DNA of 64,000 nucleotides from Brevundimonas sp. Root608 (GCF_001427825.1 NZ_LMGT01000001.1:550063-614062), one strand, 5' to 3'. Positions 53,006 through 62,029 are shown, counted from the stretch's first letter. Notes: generated by a model not told the origin, from the letters alone. A program made the numbers and translations.

Positions 53006-53175
53006 GGGCGCGACGCGAGAAGCCGGGGACGCCGGCGGCCGTCCAGCCTAGCCTTGCGGATGAGTCGTCCAAAGCACGCACGCGTTCCAGGCGACTGGCC
53101 GCAGCCCGGGTCGGCGCTTTTCCGGGGACAGGTCGAGAGGTTGTCGTTAACGCCGGCCCGGCCTATCTGGCCCGC

Positions 53176-53601
53176 ATGACCGCTGATCCCTCCATTGACG
53201 ACGCCCTGGCCGAGCTGGTGGACGAGTTCGACCTGCTGGGCGACTGGGAGGGCCGGATCGAATACGTCATCGAACTGGGCAAGGGGTTGGCGGCCCTGCC
53301 GGACGCGGACCGGATCGAGGCCAACAAGGTGCCGGGCTGCGCCGCCCAGGTCTGGCTGGCCGTCCGTCCCCGGGGGGACCGTCTGAGCTTCCTCGCCGAC
53401 AGCGACAGCGCGCTGTCGAAGGGCAATATCGCCCTGCTGCTCAAGCTCTATTCGGATCGCCGGCCCGAGGAAATCCTGGCCTTCGACGCCCGCGCGGCCC
53501 TCGACCGTCTCGGCCTGCCGTCCGCCCTGACGCGCCAGCGCGCCAACGGCCTGAATGCGATGGTCGGGCGAATTCGCGACGCCGCGAAGGCCGCCGCCTA
53601 G
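53176..53601 (+). CDS. sufE: SufE sulphur-acceptor protein
   Basis: 141 residues. SufE fold with the active Cys in VPGCAAQVW (residues about 55-63). EFDLLGDWEGRIEYVIELGK and LLLKLYSDRRPEEIL are family hallmarks. It takes persulphide from SufS and stimulates iron-sulphur cluster assembly. The usual S in GCxSxVW is replaced by Ala (GCAAQVW), a tolerated variation. The rest of the suf operon is not in the window. Its stop overlaps that of the convergent next gene. Confidence 0.9.
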   Translation: MTADPSIDDALAELVDEFDLLGDWEGRIEYVIELGKGLAALPDADRIEANKVPGCAAQVWLAVRPRGDRLSFLADSDSALSKGNIALLLKLYSDRRPEEILAFDARAALDRLGLPSALTRQRANGLNAMVGRIRDAAKAAA

Positions 53602-54116
53602 AAGTAGTAGCCCGTCACCGTCATCGTCGGCCGTCGTTCCGCCGGCTCGGCGACTTCGACGGCGAGGCGATGCTCCGCGGGACGACGCGTCCGGCGTTCC
53701 CAGCGCCGGGGATGGTCCGGCGAAGTGGTCCAGCGCTCGGGGTCGCCGAAGGCGCGGCGGCCCAGGTCAGCCAGTTCCCGCGCGCTGGCGTGCCGCGACG
53801 AGATGGTGCAACTCGCCGCATAGACCTGGGCGTCGCCGTGTTCGAGCGTGCCCTCCTCGATCCGGAGCCGCCAGTTGCCGTCGTCCGAAACCAGATCGAT
53901 CTCCGCCGCCCATTCATCCAGGGGTTGGACGTCGTCGATGGGCCGCCGGAAGTTCAGGTCCCGAGCCGCCTTGATCGCCTTCTCGAAACTCCGGGCCCGG
54001 GCGGCGTAGGGCAGGCAAACGTCTGTCAGCATGCGAGCCACCAACAGGTCCTGTGCGACGGCCGGGGCGTTGATCAGGCACAGACTCGCCGCCGCGACAC
54101 AAACAACAAACTTCAA
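53598..54116 (-). CDS. exported protein of unknown function
   Basis: 172 residues. Signal peptide (FVVCVAAASLCLINAPAVA). Mature part starts QDLLVARMLTDVCLP, contains two further Cys (DVCLP, AASCTIS) that may pair, and ends in an Arg-rich, Pro-rich stretch and MTVTGYYF. No family recognised. The stop overlaps the sufE stop by four bases. Confidence 0.6.
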   Translation of the reverse strand: MKFVVCVAAASLCLINAPAVAQDLLVARMLTDVCLPYAARARSFEKAIKAARDLNFRRPIDDVQPLDEWAAEIDLVSDDGNWRLRIEEGTLEHGDAQVYAASCTISSRHASARELADLGRRAFGDPERWTTSPDHPRRWERRTRRPAEHRLAVEVAEPAERRPTMTVTGYYF

Positions 54117-54262
54117 GGTGATCCCCGTTCGCCGACTGTTGAACGCAGTCCGCTGAGCTATTTGAGACGCCGCGCGCTGATGCGCGGCCGTTCACTCTAG
54201 GGCTGAAGGCCCCGCGGCGACAGTTACGAGCCTGTAACGTCAGCCGGGGCCGGCTCCGTCGG

Positions 54263-55003
54263 TCAGCCGATGCGGTATTGGGCCGCCAGGGCGGCCAGTC
54301 CTGTTTTCAGCAAGGCCTTGCCGCGCCGGCGGCCAAGGCCGAGGTCGCGTTCGGCCGCCTGCAGCGCCGAGGCGCGGATACAGATAGCCTCGACGATTCC
54401 GCGCGCGGGTCCGCAGGCCGCGAGCGCCGTCTCGACCCGACGGGCCGCGGCCAGGGCCGCGGCGCCGGGTCCGTCCCGCCCCGACAGGCCGCCGCCGGCG
54501 CCGGACCGCGGCAGCGCGTCCCACCGCATGGTGAGCGACGGCCCGCGCAAGGCCGCCTCCGCGTCCCGGGCAAGGCGATCGGCGGCGGCGATCTCGGCCG
54601 GGGCCAACCAGGCGCGCCCGTTCGCGTCCGTGCGGCGCGCCAGCCAGGCGATCGCCGACTGGCCCAGGTTGGCGCGACGCGTGGTGATCCGGCCGTCGCC
54701 TTCCGCCAGCGCGCGGACCCCCTCGATCACGCCGGGCCGGCCGGCCTCCGGCGCGGTCACAGTCCTCGTCGCGCCGGGGCGCGCCACCCAGCCTCCCCCT
54801 GGCCGGGTTTTCAGTCCCGGCTCCTCCGCCAGCTCCCGAAAGACCCTCTCGTCGACCGCCAGAAGGATGCGGGTTCGCCGGTCACGGCCCACCCTCAGGG
54901 CGTAGCCGCCGGGCGCGGTCTCGATCCAGCCGCCGCGCCGCGCCAGCAGGCGACGGGCCTGTCCCGCGGTCCCGGCGGGCGCATCCCGCCCCGCGGGGGT
55001 CAC
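54263..55003 (-). CDS. DUF6456 domain protein
   Basis: 246 residues from GTG at 55003, which overlaps the stop of the HTH gene (GTGA); the longer frame to 55222 lies inside that gene. Arg-rich N-terminal half and a C-terminal domain with GIVEAICIRASALQAAERDLGLGRRRGKALLKTGLAALAAQY split over about 40 residues, the DUF6456 core, probably a helical DNA-binding unit. Divergent pairs of this kind next to ctrA are seen in relatives. It may be a regulator; no direct evidence here. Confidence 0.7.
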   Translation of the reverse strand: MTPAGRDAPAGTAGQARRLLARRGGWIETAPGGYALRVGRDRRTRILLAVDERVFRELAEEPGLKTRPGGGWVARPGATRTVTAPEAGRPGVIEGVRALAEGDGRITTRRANLGQSAIAWLARRTDANGRAWLAPAEIAAADRLARDAEAALRGPSLTMRWDALPRSGAGGGLSGRDGPGAAALAAARRVETALAACGPARGIVEAICIRASALQAAERDLGLGRRRGKALLKTGLAALAAQYRIG

Positions 55004-55356
55004 GCCGGCACCTCGCACACCGGCGCGTCCAGGACGTCGCGCACGCAGCGCTCCAGCCGGTCCAGCATGGCGTCGAGGGTCGGACGGTCGCGCTCCTCCT
55101 CGGCCCATCGGCAGGCCGCCGCCGCCGTCGCCCGATTCAATCCGAAGGCGTGGCCAACCCGTTCCAGGGGCCAGCCGAAGGCGATATAGGCCAGGTACAT
55201 CGCCAGCCAGCGCGCACGGCACTCCGTCCCGCCCAGGCGGACCTGGGCCCGCATCCGCTCGGCCGTCACCCCCGTCGCGGCGGCCACGAGCTGGATCGCC
55301 AGACCCGCGCGAATACGGTCCCCGTCCGCGACGGGCACGCGATACGTCTCATTCAT
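55000..55356 (-). CDS. DnaA-like helix-turn-helix protein
   Basis: 118 residues from ATG at 55356 with GGGAG seven bases upstream. C-terminal-DnaA-like HTH: ARWLAMYLAYIAFGWPLERV then GHAFGLNRATAAAACRWAEE (about 50-90). Proteins of this type are annotated as chromosomal replication initiator-like HTH proteins and lack the AAA+ domain. It is divergent from ctrA with about 300 bases of shared control region, and co-translated with the DUF6456 gene. Possible DnaA-box competitor or regulator; inference only. Confidence 0.75.
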   Translation of the reverse strand: MNETYRVPVADGDRIRAGLAIQLVAAATGVTAERMRAQVRLGGTECRARWLAMYLAYIAFGWPLERVGHAFGLNRATAAAACRWAEEERDRPTLDAMLDRLERCVRDVLDAPVCEVPA

Positions 55357-55435
55357 CCGAAATCTCCCATCATCCATGACGTCCGCGGTTCAAAGGCATG
55401 CCGCGTCGGATAGGAATATAATCCGGACCTGCGTC

Positions 55436-55543
55436 GAATCCGGACGTACAGGGAAAGGGAGGCGAAGATCGCCCGTTCCGGAGGAAAATGCGTCCGCTTG
55501 ACTCAGGACTCTCGACGCCGATTCGCAAATCAGCCTACGATTC
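55436..55543. promoter_or_regulatory. five GANTC (CcrM) sites upstream of ctrA, four of them clustered
   Basis: GAATC at 55436-55440, GACTC at 55500-55504 and 55507-55511, GATTC at 55520-55524 and 55539-55543. Chance gives about one per 256 bases. CcrM methylates GANTC, and GcrA reads methylated sites at promoters; in Caulobacter the ctrA promoter carries such a site. Confidence 0.7.
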
Positions 55544-55559
55544 GCCTCAATGGGATGGC

Positions 55560-55591
55560 GTTAACCTTTCTTAAGTTTTTACTCGGTTAAC
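55560..55591. promoter_or_regulatory. candidate CtrA-binding sites in the ctrA promoter
   Basis: GTTAACC at 55560-55566 and TTAAG at 55571-55575 form TTAA-N6-TTAA, near the CtrA full-site TTAA-N7-TTAA; a second GTTAAC lies at 55586-55591. They are 68-99 bases before the ctrA ATG, suiting autoregulation. The N6 spacing differs from consensus. Confidence 0.5.
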
Positions 55592-55658
55592 TCTCGAACA
55601 AGGTTACCCGGCAGTGGATGTCGGGAACTACTGTCAAGCTTTGCCTGGAGGGGCATCA

Positions 55659-56372
<714 letters not shown>

Positions 56373-56392
56373 TCGACCGACAAACGAATATG

Positions 56393-56425
56393 AAAAGCCC
56401 GCCGGTTCGCTCCGGCGGGCTTTTT
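56393..56425 (+). terminator. Rho-independent terminator of ctrA
   Basis: AAAAGCCCGCCGG-TTCGCT-CCGGCGGGCTTTTT: perfect 13-bp stem including the A/T ends, starting 20 bases after the stop codon. Confidence 0.92.
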
Positions 56426-56458
56426 CGTGGTCGCTTGCCGAGAGCAGCCGTTTGCGAC

Positions 56459-56483
56459 GTCCGCTACGGGGGGGAAAGCAGAC
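56459..56483. repeat. GTCCGC...GCGGAC-type palindrome, diverged copy
   Basis: GTCCGCTACGGGGGGGAAAGCAGAC without its final base pattern intact; a degenerate member of the family seen best at 58718-58742. Confidence 0.45.
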
Positions 56484-56485
56484 AT

Positions 56486-57146
56486 TCAGCGGGGCAGGCA
56501 CTCATAGTCCAATGGATCGGACCCATAATTCGCAGGGTCGCCGTCTATCCGCGCAACGTCCAGTGCGACCGGCCCGCCGCAGGCGGCCTTGGCTTCGGCT
56601 TCGGCTTCGGCTGCCGCGATAGTCCTGTCGATGGCCCTCGGGATAGAGCGCTGGTGTACCGCGATGAGACTCTCGGCACGCGTCGGCGAACCCATACATG
56701 CGCCAGCCCTCCGGGTGCTGAGCGAACAGCCCTATGCAATCGTATTCCTGGCCCGTCAGCGCCAAGCCGCGGATGCGCCGATAACTGATCTCGACGCGGA
56801 AGGCGCACTGAGCCTCAGCGGGGAGCTCCTCATCAGAACGCTGACACGACACACGGCTCACAGTTCGCACAGGCGGCACTCCGCAGTAGGCCTGATCAGG
56901 GCACCGCTCCCGCGCGATAAAGTCCAGATACAAGCGGGGCACATCCTCTACCGCGGGAACGAGCTTCGCCTCTTTCAGCTCGCTGACTGCTGCTGCCGAG
57001 AGGCACTCTCCGGCAGGGCCAGGTGTTCGGCCATCTGCGCATCCCGGCGAGGGCAGGCTCGGCGTGATCACGTAGCCGGTATTGTCTGCGCACCCCGCGC
57101 ACGCCAAGCCGAGCGCAAGCACTGTGAGAGCCAGCCGGATCATCAT
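56486..57146 (-). pseudogene. lipoprotein of unknown function, apparently frameshifted near its end
   Basis: Starts MMIRLALTVLAL with GAGGAG nine bases upstream; lipobox LACAGC (Cys at about 18). The first frame reads well through cysteine-rich segments (RERCPDQAYCGVP, QRSDEELPAEAQCAF) to MYGFADACRES, then turns Arg-rich and stops at 56502. A neighbouring frame reads coherently from about RAIDRTIAAAEAEAEAKAAC to DYECLPR, ending at 56486. Joining them needs one base removed near CCCTCGGG at 56635-56642. It is a frameshift mutation or a sequencing error. No family recognised. Confidence 0.6.
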
Positions 57147-57236
57147 GCCCCTGATCTCCTCACTCGCTTTCGAGATACCATGTCGTCGCATCGAGCGCTG
57201 GCGTTCGCAACGGGTCGGGAGCGGATGGTCGCCTAA

Positions 57237-57252
57237 GGTGGGAAGCGGACAT
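57237..57252. repeat. half copy of the GGTGGGAAGCGGACAT palindrome
   Basis: GGTGGGAAGCGGACAT matches the right half of the units at 58718 and 59337; no left half is seen. Confidence 0.5.
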
Positions 57253-57360
57253 CGCCAAGCAGTTCAGTCAGGGAGCCCGCGGCGAACTTGCCGCTGTGCT
57301 CGTCCCGTTCGCATTCGTCGGAGACCTTCCCGTACGCGACTCTCCGTCGGCTCCGCCCAA

Positions 57361-58548
57361 TTAGGGCATCTTGCAAGCTGTGCTGAAGATGCCGGCGTCC
57401 TCTGTCATCACGCAGTCGCCGCGGCGAGAGGCGCGGCTCTGCTGAAGGCTCTCCCGTTCGCGAGCCATTCTGGCCAACTCGGCCGCACGCTCGCGGTTAG
57501 ACTGCGCGAGCCGCGCCAGCCGTTCGACCTCCTCCCGCGCCTTTCGGTTCGCCTCCGCCGTCCGAAAAGCGGCCTCCTCGCGCGCCGCCACGACCGGATC
57601 CTCGCCGAGCCGTGGCGGTCCTTGCCGCTGGTGCAGTCCCAGCGCCCCTGCAACGACGCGCGCCGGATCGGCGTCGCCGCGCCGGATAGGGACACGTTCA
57701 AAATCCGGATCGATGTACATCCCATCGCCCGAATAGGCGATGCGCAGAGGCACGGCGAAGCGGCGCAGCTTGAACTCGGTCTGGCGGGCCACCAGGTGAC
57801 ATTGCGGCTCGCACTTCCATACCTCGATCCGCCTGCGCCCATGATTGCGGCCAGTGCCGTAGTAGCCCTCGAAGTGGATCACCGCACCGAAGACAGGCGC
57901 CTCGATCACGCGCTCCACCAGGCACCAGCCTGGCTGGTCTGGCAGCGCGGAGAGCTTCTCCCGCCGGTCCTCGTCGCAATAGGTCGAGGCGTAGCTGAGC
58001 CGCGCGCTTGGATGGCTGCCGTCACGCCAGTCGTAGTTATAGCGTTCACCCATGCCGTAGTGCTCGGCACGCAACACCCGCTCCACCGTTCCGCCGGTCA
58101 CGAGGCGCGTGCACTCGGCGCCGCAATCTCCCGAGATAAGTATGGGCCCGTCGAACGCGGCGAGCCGGGCGGGGGGCTGATCCCCAACTCTGCCGGCGGC
58201 AGCGCGAGCTTCCTGCCATAGGTTGGCGGCGGTCGGAAAGCCCAACGGCCAGACCAGGGCCGCCCCGAACCAGGCTCCGACCCACTTTGGACTCCGCGTC
58301 CGTCGCCAAGCCGTCAGCGGCCAATCAACAAGCGGCAGGACCAAGAACGCCCACTGGATCGCGACCATGGCCAAGGCGGGAATGACCAGTAGATAAAGGC
58401 CGAGAGTGAAGGCCTCCCGACTCATGGTGATGGCCGTCACGAGCGCAAACAGCAGATAGAAGACCACGCGGCGAGCGATGGGCCGCCGAGCCTTGGACGT
58501 CCGCACGCTCCCAGCCGAGTCAGCGGTCAAGCTCGTCTCTCCAGTCAC
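57361..58548 (-). CDS. membrane protein with large soluble domain, unknown function
   Basis: 395 residues from GTG at 58548 (GAGGGGG just upstream); a TTG at 58584 is the alternative. Basic start, then two or three membrane helices (RVVFYLLFALVTAI, LGLYLLVIPALAMVAIQWAFL, WVGAWFGAALVWPLGF). A soluble region follows with three Cys pairs (GDCGAECTR, KCEPQC, GDC...TAC) and a charged coiled coil near the end (AEANRKAREEVERLARLAQS). Not recognised. It lies in the lower-GC patch of otherwise unmatched genes. Confidence 0.6.
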   Translation of the reverse strand: MTGETSLTADSAGSVRTSKARRPIARRVVFYLLFALVTAITMSREAFTLGLYLLVIPALAMVAIQWAFLVLPLVDWPLTAWRRTRSPKWVGAWFGAALVWPLGFPTAANLWQEARAAAGRVGDQPPARLAAFDGPILISGDCGAECTRLVTGGTVERVLRAEHYGMGERYNYDWRDGSHPSARLSYASTYCDEDRREKLSALPDQPGWCLVERVIEAPVFGAVIHFEGYYGTGRNHGRRRIEVWKCEPQCHLVARQTEFKLRRFAVPLRIAYSGDGMYIDPDFERVPIRRGDADPARVVAGALGLHQRQGPPRLGEDPVVAAREEAAFRTAEANRKAREEVERLARLAQSNRERAAELARMARERESLQQSRASRRGDCVMTEDAGIFSTACKMP

Positions 58549-59016
58549 TTGCCCCCTCGCGCCCAGCCCCTCTGGAGGCGGCAAGTCGCATCCAACGTTG
58601 GCGGAGCCGGCGAGATGCCTAACCGGAGACAGGATACCAGCGAGAACCTAACGCCCAGTTTAGTCTGAGATACCTAGCGCCTTGGCTCACCTGCGGGAGC
58701 GGTCGCTCGAGATCGCGAATGTCCGCTATTGGTGGGAAGCGGCCCTCCAGCACAGGGGACGATCCGGAACGAAGGGACTGCCCTTGCTGGGCCAAGATCA
58801 GGATGAGACTGTCCGACAATGGGGATTAATGCTGTCCAAGAGATTTCGCGTGGACTGCTCGTGACCGCGCTCGCGTCAATCGGGGGGTGCTTGCTGGCCG
58901 CGCTACCTTTCGGAGAGAACGCCTTATCGCGCCTCGGGCCTGCCAATTGAACACCAGCCGCCCTCGGAGGATGGACGCAAAATCAGCCGCTGGTCCGACC
59001 ACGGTCCAATTTCTTC
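58549..59016. other. non-coding stretch in the lower-GC patch
   Basis: About 470 bases with GC visibly lower than the flanks. Open frames on both strands are short, lack Shine-Dalgarno sites and read as low-complexity. It contains the palindromic unit at 58718-58742. Confidence 0.5.
58718..58742. repeat. AATGTCCGCTATTGGTGGGAAGCGG palindromic repeat
   Basis: Inverted ends TCCGC / GCGG around a 12-base centre. The reverse frame reads GRFPPIADI, a translation often produced by a dispersed repeat in related genomes. A second good copy is at 59337-59361. Confidence 0.7.
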
Positions 59017-59280
59017 TTAGAAATCGGGATAGGTGGTGATGAACCGCGTCTCGAACCGGCAAGTCGCCCGATAGCCCGTCCGCTGCCATTCACATCTGAG
59101 AGCGCGAACCTCCACCCGGCCGGCGACCTGCTCAAGCTGGATGCAGTTTCCTCGCTCCTTGCAAGCACAGCTTTCCACGGCGGAAACATCTGCGCTTGCA
59201 GGAAGCACATCGGATTTTGGTGCCGGCGAGCAGGCGGAAAACAGAATGGCCAGCGTAGAGACAAGAGCGGCTCGGAGCAT
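59017..59280 (-). CDS. small lipoprotein, 87 residues, unknown function
   Basis: Signal peptide with lipobox LFSACS (Cys at about 17). The mature part has four Cys (ESCACKERGNC, LRCEW...TCRFET), enough for two disulphides, and ends TRFITTYPDF. No family recognised. It is in the lower-GC patch with other lone cysteine-rich lipoproteins. Confidence 0.6.
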   Translation of the reverse strand: MLRAALVSTLAILFSACSPAPKSDVLPASADVSAVESCACKERGNCIQLEQVAGRVEVRALRCEWQRTGYRATCRFETRFITTYPDF

Positions 59281-59336
59281 TGCGTAATCAGGCCTTGGGC
59301 ATCGGTTAGACCGTTAGAAGTGCTGCGGCCCGGCAT

Positions 59337-59361
59337 TGTCCGCAATGGGTGGGAAGCGGAC
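59337..59361. repeat. TGTCCGCAATGGGTGGGAAGCGGAC palindromic repeat
   Basis: GTCCGC and GCGGAC are exact reverse complements around a 12-base centre; same family as 58718-58742. Confidence 0.7.
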
Positions 59362-59389
59362 CCTCGCTCCGATCCAGGAACACGACAAC

Positions 59390-59418
59390 GCCCGCCGGAT
59401 CGCTCCGGCGGGCGCTTC
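59390..59418 (-). terminator. terminator hairpin of rhlE
   Basis: GCCCGCCGGA-GCGA-TCCGGCGGGC, read on the minus strand, 27 bases past the rhlE stop, followed by GTTGTCGTGTT. Perfect 10-bp stem. Confidence 0.75.
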
Positions 59419-59439
59419 TGTATTCACGTCAGCGGAGGC

Positions 59440-60936
59440 TCAGCCCTTGGCGACGTAGCCCTTGCCGCCGTTGGACGGGCGGCGGCTGCGGGGACGGCGC
59501 TTGATCTCGCCGGCCGGCTTGGCTTCGGCCGGGGCCGAGCTGTGGCGCGGGTCGTTGTTGCTGGTCCGCGGACGCTCGCGCGCCAGCGGGTCGAAGGCGC
59601 GTTCCGGCATCGGACGCGCGTCGCGGCCCGGACCGGGCTTGCGGACGCGGTGCGGTTGCCCGCCGCCTTCCAGCTTGACGCCGTCGCGGCGCGGGTTGCG
59701 CGGGCCGCGCTGCTGCTGGCGGTCGCCGCGACCGTCGTCCGGCATCGTCGCCTTGGACTTGACCCCCGAGGCCATGATCGACTGGTCCAGCAGGGCCAGC
59801 GACTTGTCGTTGCGGCGGTCGGTCGACGGGATCTTCTGGCGCGTGACCTTTTCGATGTCGCGCAGCAGTTTCATCTCGTCGCCGGCGACGAAGCTGATGG
59901 CGGTGCCGTCGGCGCCCGCGCGGGCCGTGCGGCCGATGCGGTGCACATAGGCTTCCGGCACATAGGGCAGCTCGAAGTTCAGGACGTGCGAGACGCCGTC
60001 GACGTCGATGCCGCGGGCGGCGATGTCGGTGGCGACCAGAACGCGCAGCTTGCCGGCCTTGAAGGCGGCCAAGGTGCGTTCACGCTGGGGCTGGCTCTTG
60101 TTGCCGTGGATGGCGCCGGCTTCGACGCCGCCCGCTTCCAGATAGGCCGCGACCTTGTCGGCGCCGTGTTTGGTCTTGGTGAAGACCAGGCAGCGAGTGT
60201 AGTGCGGATCGGCGAACATCTCGGTCAGCAGGGCGCGCTTGCGGCCCTGTTCGATGTGGATGATCGACTGGCTGATGCGCTGGACCGTGGTGGCCTGGGG
60301 CGTCACCGACACCTTGACCGGATCCTTGAGCAGTTCGCCGGCGAGCTTGCCGATCTCGGTCGGCATGGTGGCCGAGAAGAACAGGTTCTGGCGTTTGGCC
60401 GGGATGCGGCTGACGATCTGGCGGATCGGCTTGACGAAGCCGAGGTCCAGCATCTGGTCGGCCTCGTCGAGGACGAAGATTTCCGTCTGGCTCAGGTCCA
60501 GCGTCTTCTGCTGCATGTGGTCCAGCAGGCGGCCCGGGGTGGCGACCAGGACGTCGAGGCCCTGTTGCAGGGCGCGTTCCTGCGGCCCGTACTTCACGCC
60601 GCCGAAGATCACCGCGACGCGGAAGCCGAGGTGTTTGCCGTAGCTCTTGAAGCTCTCGGCGATCTGGCTGGCCAGTTCGCGGGTCGGCGACAGGATGAGC
60701 ACGCGCGTGGTGCGGGGCACGGGCGGAATGCGGTTGGCGGCCAGGCGGTGCAGGATCGGCAGGGCGAAGGCCGCCGTCTTGCCGGTGCCGGTCTGGGCGA
60801 TGCCCAGCAGGTCCTTGCCGGCCATGACGTCAGGGATGGCCTGGGCCTGGATCGGGGTCGGGGTGGTGTAGCCTTCGGAGGCCAGCGCCTGCAGCAGGGC
60901 CGGGTTCAGGCCGAAGGAGTCGAATGTCTTGCTCAT
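59440..60936 (-). CDS. rhlE: DEAD-box ATP-dependent RNA helicase RhlE
   Basis: 498 residues. Q motif (YTTPTPIQAQAIP), I (AQTGTGKTAAF), Ia (PTRELASQI), II (VLDEADQML), III (SATMP), V (ATDIAARGIDV) and VI (HRIGRTARAG) are intact. The C-terminal 130 residues are Arg/Gly/Pro-rich and disordered, typical of RhlE and likely RNA-binding. It unwinds short RNA duplexes in ribosome maturation or RNA decay. Monocistronic with its own terminator. Confidence 0.93.
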   Translation of the reverse strand: MSKTFDSFGLNPALLQALASEGYTTPTPIQAQAIPDVMAGKDLLGIAQTGTGKTAAFALPILHRLAANRIPPVPRTTRVLILSPTRELASQIAESFKSYGKHLGFRVAVIFGGVKYGPQERALQQGLDVLVATPGRLLDHMQQKTLDLSQTEIFVLDEADQMLDLGFVKPIRQIVSRIPAKRQNLFFSATMPTEIGKLAGELLKDPVKVSVTPQATTVQRISQSIIHIEQGRKRALLTEMFADPHYTRCLVFTKTKHGADKVAAYLEAGGVEAGAIHGNKSQPQRERTLAAFKAGKLRVLVATDIAARGIDVDGVSHVLNFELPYVPEAYVHRIGRTARAGADGTAISFVAGDEMKLLRDIEKVTRQKIPSTDRRNDKSLALLDQSIMASGVKSKATMPDDGRGDRQQQRGPRNPRRDGVKLEGGGQPHRVRKPGPGRDARPMPERAFDPLARERPRTSNNDPRHSSAPAEAKPAGEIKRRPRSRRPSNGGKGYVAKG

Positions 60937-61224
60937 GGGAGCGGATGTCTTTCGCGTATGCGGCGACGCGCATCAGCCATGGCTCAACGCCGATAAGGCC
61001 GCGCACCGCCAGTCCCGATTTGGCTCCGGAAAGGGAGCCGCGACGGGGTGGATCGGGCGCCGCCCCGCGTGTCCGGGCAGCGAATGAATCTTGAGGAGCC
61101 GGCGACTGCTACAGTCAGGTCTTCGTCGTTGGACAAGACCCACACGCGCTGGAGGCGCCGGACATCGCAATTGTGCGACGCAGCGCAAATGGGCTTCCAA
61201 TGCGGCCAAGTCAAGGCGCGGAGG

Positions 61225-61908
61225 TTAACCGCCGCCCAGCAGGCTGACCGCCATGTTCACCGTCAGGGCCACGATCACGGTGTTGAAGAGGAAGGCCGTG
61301 ACGCTGTGAACCGTCGCGGTGCGGCGCAGCCCCTTGTCCGAAATCTGGATGTCCGCGGTCTGCTGGGCGACGCCGATGATCAGGGAGAAGTGGACGAAGT
61401 CCCAGTAGTCCGGCGCTTCGCCGCCGGGGAAGATCAGGCCGCCCCGATCCCGCGTCGCGCCCCTGGCGCGGCTGCCGCCGGCGGCAGCCGGCGCATAGAA
61501 TATGTGGGCGTAGTGGAAGGCGAAGATGGCGTGGACGAAGGTCCAGGACAGGGCCACGGTCGCCAGGGCCAGAACGGCCGCGCGGCCCGCCCGATCCCTG
61601 TCGCCGGCGACCTGGACGGCCTCGCCCACGACGACGGCGATGCTGGCGAGGGCAGCCAGCAGCGCCAGCGGCAGGACGGCTCCGCCAGCCTCGTCCAGCG
61701 CCGCCGCGCGCTGGCGGATGTCGTCGGCGGATCGCTCGCGCATCAGCTTGAAGACGCACTCGACCAGAAACAGGCCGACGCCCACGTCCCAGCCCAGCGC
61801 CAGCCGCGACAGCCCGCCGCCGCCGATGGGCCAGGCCAGACTCGACAGGGCGATAAGCAGGAGGAGGATCAGCGGCTAGTGCAGGCGCAGCCAGGCGTAT
61901 GCTTTCAT
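61225..61908 (-). pseudogene. DUF1345 membrane protein gene with in-frame amber codon
   Basis: The frame begins at ATG 61908 as [10 protein letters not shown], meets TAG at 61876-61878, and continues as PLILLLLIALSSLAWPIGGG into the rest of a DUF1345 protein (RSADDIRQRAAALDEAGGAV; FAFHYAHIFYAP; GGLIFPGGEAPDYWDFVHFS; DKGLRRTATVHSVTAFLFNT). With a Trp codon (TGG) in place of TAG the product is a normal 227-residue, multi-helix inner-membrane protein. Restart at GTG 61785 would give 186 residues lacking the first helix. A fresh nonsense mutation, sequencing error or read-through. Confidence 0.7.
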
Positions 61909-62029
61909 GGGGCGATGTTGCGCCTGTTCCCGGCCTCGGCAAGCGTCGTGTTCTTCGCGCCTGCGAAAAGCGCTCGACTTCCCCCGGGTCATCACGGAAT
62001 GTTTCAGGCTTGTTCCGAGGGAGTGCTCC

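Noticed and set aside
55004..55222. Extension of the DUF6456 frame into the HTH gene
   Set aside because: The HTH gene is clear, and a GTGA overlap at 55000-55003 supplies the start.
58674..58946. Short minus-strand ORF reading GRFPPIADI-type sequence
   Set aside because: Translation of a dispersed palindromic repeat, no SD.
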